Shown: piece by piece, positions 6,321-7,377 of the stretch | How positions within the stretch are numbered: the first letter of the stretch is position 1 | Layout: each line of letters opens with the position of its first letter | Origin: an uncultured Allobaculum sp. | GTDB lineage: Bacteria; Bacillota_I; Bacilli_A; Erysipelotrichales; Erysipelotrichaceae | Direction: 5' to 3' | DNA length: 7,377 nt | NCBI GenBank assembly: GCA_948467695.1 | Contig: CAOKFJ010000081.1 | Span: 1-7,377, forward strand | The notes under the pieces: generated by a model | The model's database searches: none | Seen by the model: the letters and a program-made list of their open reading frames with translations, nothing else | What the model was told of the DNA's origin: nothing | Position numbers and translations under genes: made by a program

Positions 6321-6379
6321 AAAGTGCACTGATTTCTTGCGCGGAATCCTTCGCGCTAGCATGCAGTGCACTTTCTTTT
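6321..6379. terminator. Bidirectional nested-hairpin terminator between cupin and SseB-macro genes
   Basis: AAAGTGCACTG (6321-6331) pairs perfectly over 11 bp with CAGTGCACTTT (6364-6374). An A-rich tract (from 6313) precedes the left arm and CTTTT (6375-6379) follows the right, so it suits both convergent genes. The 32-base loop contains a nested GCGCG/CGCGC hairpin (6339-6343 / 6352-6356). A weak CCGC/GCGG mini-hairpin lies upstream at about 6253-6265. Confidence 0.8.
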
Positions 6380-6435
6380 CGTTTAAAACGTCTTCGGGAC
6401 GATTGTTTTGAAGTTTTTTCTTTCTTTGTCAGGGG

Positions 6436-7377
6436 TCAGTTTTTATCCTTTTGCCGTTTAACGGAGTTATCTTCAGCACCTTGCGGGTTTTCTTTCGCCT
6501 CATCTGGAGGTTCATTTTCTTCGAGCGCGGCGTTGGTGAGGTTTTGCGCCATCAGTTCGGTGGTCGTCGGGCTCTGCACGCCATCGTCGAAGAGCACATC
6601 GCAGAAAGCATCGTACGTGCTTCTTGTTCTCGATGTGATCGTCACGCTCATGCCGCAGTCGGGATGATCATAAAGCCATTTGGAAATGGTCAGAATCATG
6701 AAGGGAATATCGCCGCTTCCGTCTACGCAGATTTCGGCAGGGATCGCAATTGAGGTAAATCCCATGGACAGCGCTTTTTCAAGCACCATGTCGAGCATGC
6801 AAGCGATCTCCTCTTTCGATGCGTTTTGCGAGAGCACGACGTGGAAGAGGGAAGTGGATGAGCCGATCTGCGAGGGGGTAACATACATTTCTCCCTGGGC
6901 GATCGGTGGATGATGTTCAAGCAGATCGAGAAGTTTTACTCCGGCTTTCTCGAAAAACGGAGCGACAGCCGGATCGTTTCGATCGAATGGATCAGGAGCC
7001 GCGTTGACGAGCACATCCGCGTCCTGATCAGCTGTCTCCCCATAGTTGATATAGAGCGAACAGGACGCTGATTCACCATCTTCATTGAGAATCAGGGCGA
7101 GCAGTTCATGCGTCAGCAGCGCTGACAGGTCCCATGGTTCGAGGATGAGCCCGGCGCAGTCTTCATCATCAAAGACGGTGCGAAACAGTTCTTCGCAGCA
7201 GACGGATTCGTATTCCGCTGCTGGCCCGTAGTCGATGGGAAGCGGTTCGAGAAAGGCGCAGTACGCCTGACCGCCCCGTTCGAGTCCGACTTTGCGATAG
7301 AGATCTCGTTCCGGAAGCAGATAGATTTCCGGGTCGAGCGGATCGAGAATATCGAGATTCGTGCACTGCGAGCTTTC
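6436..7377 (-). CDS. SseB-like domain fused to a divergent macro domain (5' end outside window)
   Basis: The frame is open from the right edge to TGA (complement of 6436-6438), giving 313 visible residues. A GTG at 7014 lies within conserved sequence and is not the start. Visible residues 12-100 (YCAFLEP, then ESVCCEELFRTVFDDEDCAGLILEPWDLSALLTHELL) resemble the SseB N-terminal domain pattern, in which a variable strand-helix region leads to 'd-x-x-GlvinP-x-x-x-x-l-x-x-ell'. Residues 113-128, GETADQDADVLVNAAP, align without gaps to the macro-domain start GDIT-x6-D-x-IVNAAN. The rest follows macro order: GEMYVTPSQI, LFHVVLS, a helix ending ALSMGFTSIAIPAE, then SVTITSRTRSTYDAFCDVL. The catalytic Asn of NAAN is Pro128, the GGGVD loop is absent, and the ISTGxYG phosphate loop is replaced by AEICVDGSG, so ADP-ribose hydrolysis is unlikely. 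The last 45 or so residues are polar and probably disordered. It is probably cytoplasmic; the function is unknown. Confidence 0.7.
   Translation of the reverse strand, partial: ESSQCTNLDILDPLDPEIYLLPERDLYRKVGLERGGQAYCAFLEPLPIDYGPAAEYESVCCEELFRTVFDDEDCAGLILEPWDLSALLTHELLALILNEDGESASCSLYINYGETADQDADVLVNAAPDPFDRNDPAVAPFFEKAGVKLLDLLEHHPPIAQGEMYVTPSQIGSSTSLFHVVLSQNASKEEIACMLDMVLEKALSMGFTSIAIPAEICVDGSGDIPFMILTISKWLYDHPDCGMSVTITSRTRSTYDAFCDVLFDDGVQSPTTTELMAQNLTNAALEENEPPDEAKENPQGAEDNSVKRQKDKN

Noticed and set aside
6451..6913. Plus-strand open frames (100 and 77 codons) opposite the SseB-macro gene
   Set aside because: They are antisense to the macro domain, which has clear family patterns; no ribosome binding sites or sensible products are seen.
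7012..7014. GTG at 7012-7014 as the start of the minus-strand gene
   Set aside because: The codon lies within the conserved VLVNAA strand of the macro domain, and the frame is open and domain-like all the way to the right edge.

Overview
The window looks like chromosomal DNA of a low-to-mid GC Bacillota, possibly Erysipelotrichia-like (a guess from gene content and style, not from any search). The signs are strong AGGAGG-type ribosome binding sites, compact gene spacing, hairpin plus T-run terminators, and a FusA2-type elongation factor paralogue. There is no rRNA, tRNA, CRISPR array, insertion sequence or phage gene.

Layout, left to right. The tail of an ankyrin-repeat gene (1-111) is followed 22 bases later by an EF-G paralogue (134-2206), probably in one transcript that ends at a hairpin terminator (2258-2290). 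Next is an MsbA-like ABC exporter (2424-4158). It is complete in content but split by a frameshift inside an A6 run at 3126-3131. After a nested-hairpin terminator (4221-4269) comes a small gene (4371-4811). Its product has the fold pattern of a glucose-type PTS EIIA domain, but both phospho-relay histidines are replaced. A bidirectional terminator (4856-4910) separates it from a convergent gene for an unrecognised multi-pass membrane protein (4960-5703, minus strand). That gene diverges from a small single-domain cupin (5898-6239, plus strand). A third nested, bidirectional terminator (6321-6379) closes the cupin. The last gene (6436 to the right edge, minus strand, 5' end missing) encodes what I read as an SseB-like domain fused to a degenerate macro domain.

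The genes do not form one obvious pathway. Apart from the ankyrin/EF-G pair, each is a separate transcription unit bounded by a terminator or a divergent promoter region. The most interesting content is a set of proteins that keep a known fold but have lost or altered diagnostic residues: the SseB-macro fusion without the usual macro catalytic Asn/Asp and phosphate loop, the EIIA-like protein without its histidines, and the EF-G paralogue with NHLD in place of NKxD. Also notable are the single frameshift in an otherwise intact exporter and a shared nested-hairpin design in three intergenic terminators. I do not see a multi-gene novel defence or mobile system here. No stretch over 300 bases lacks a gene.
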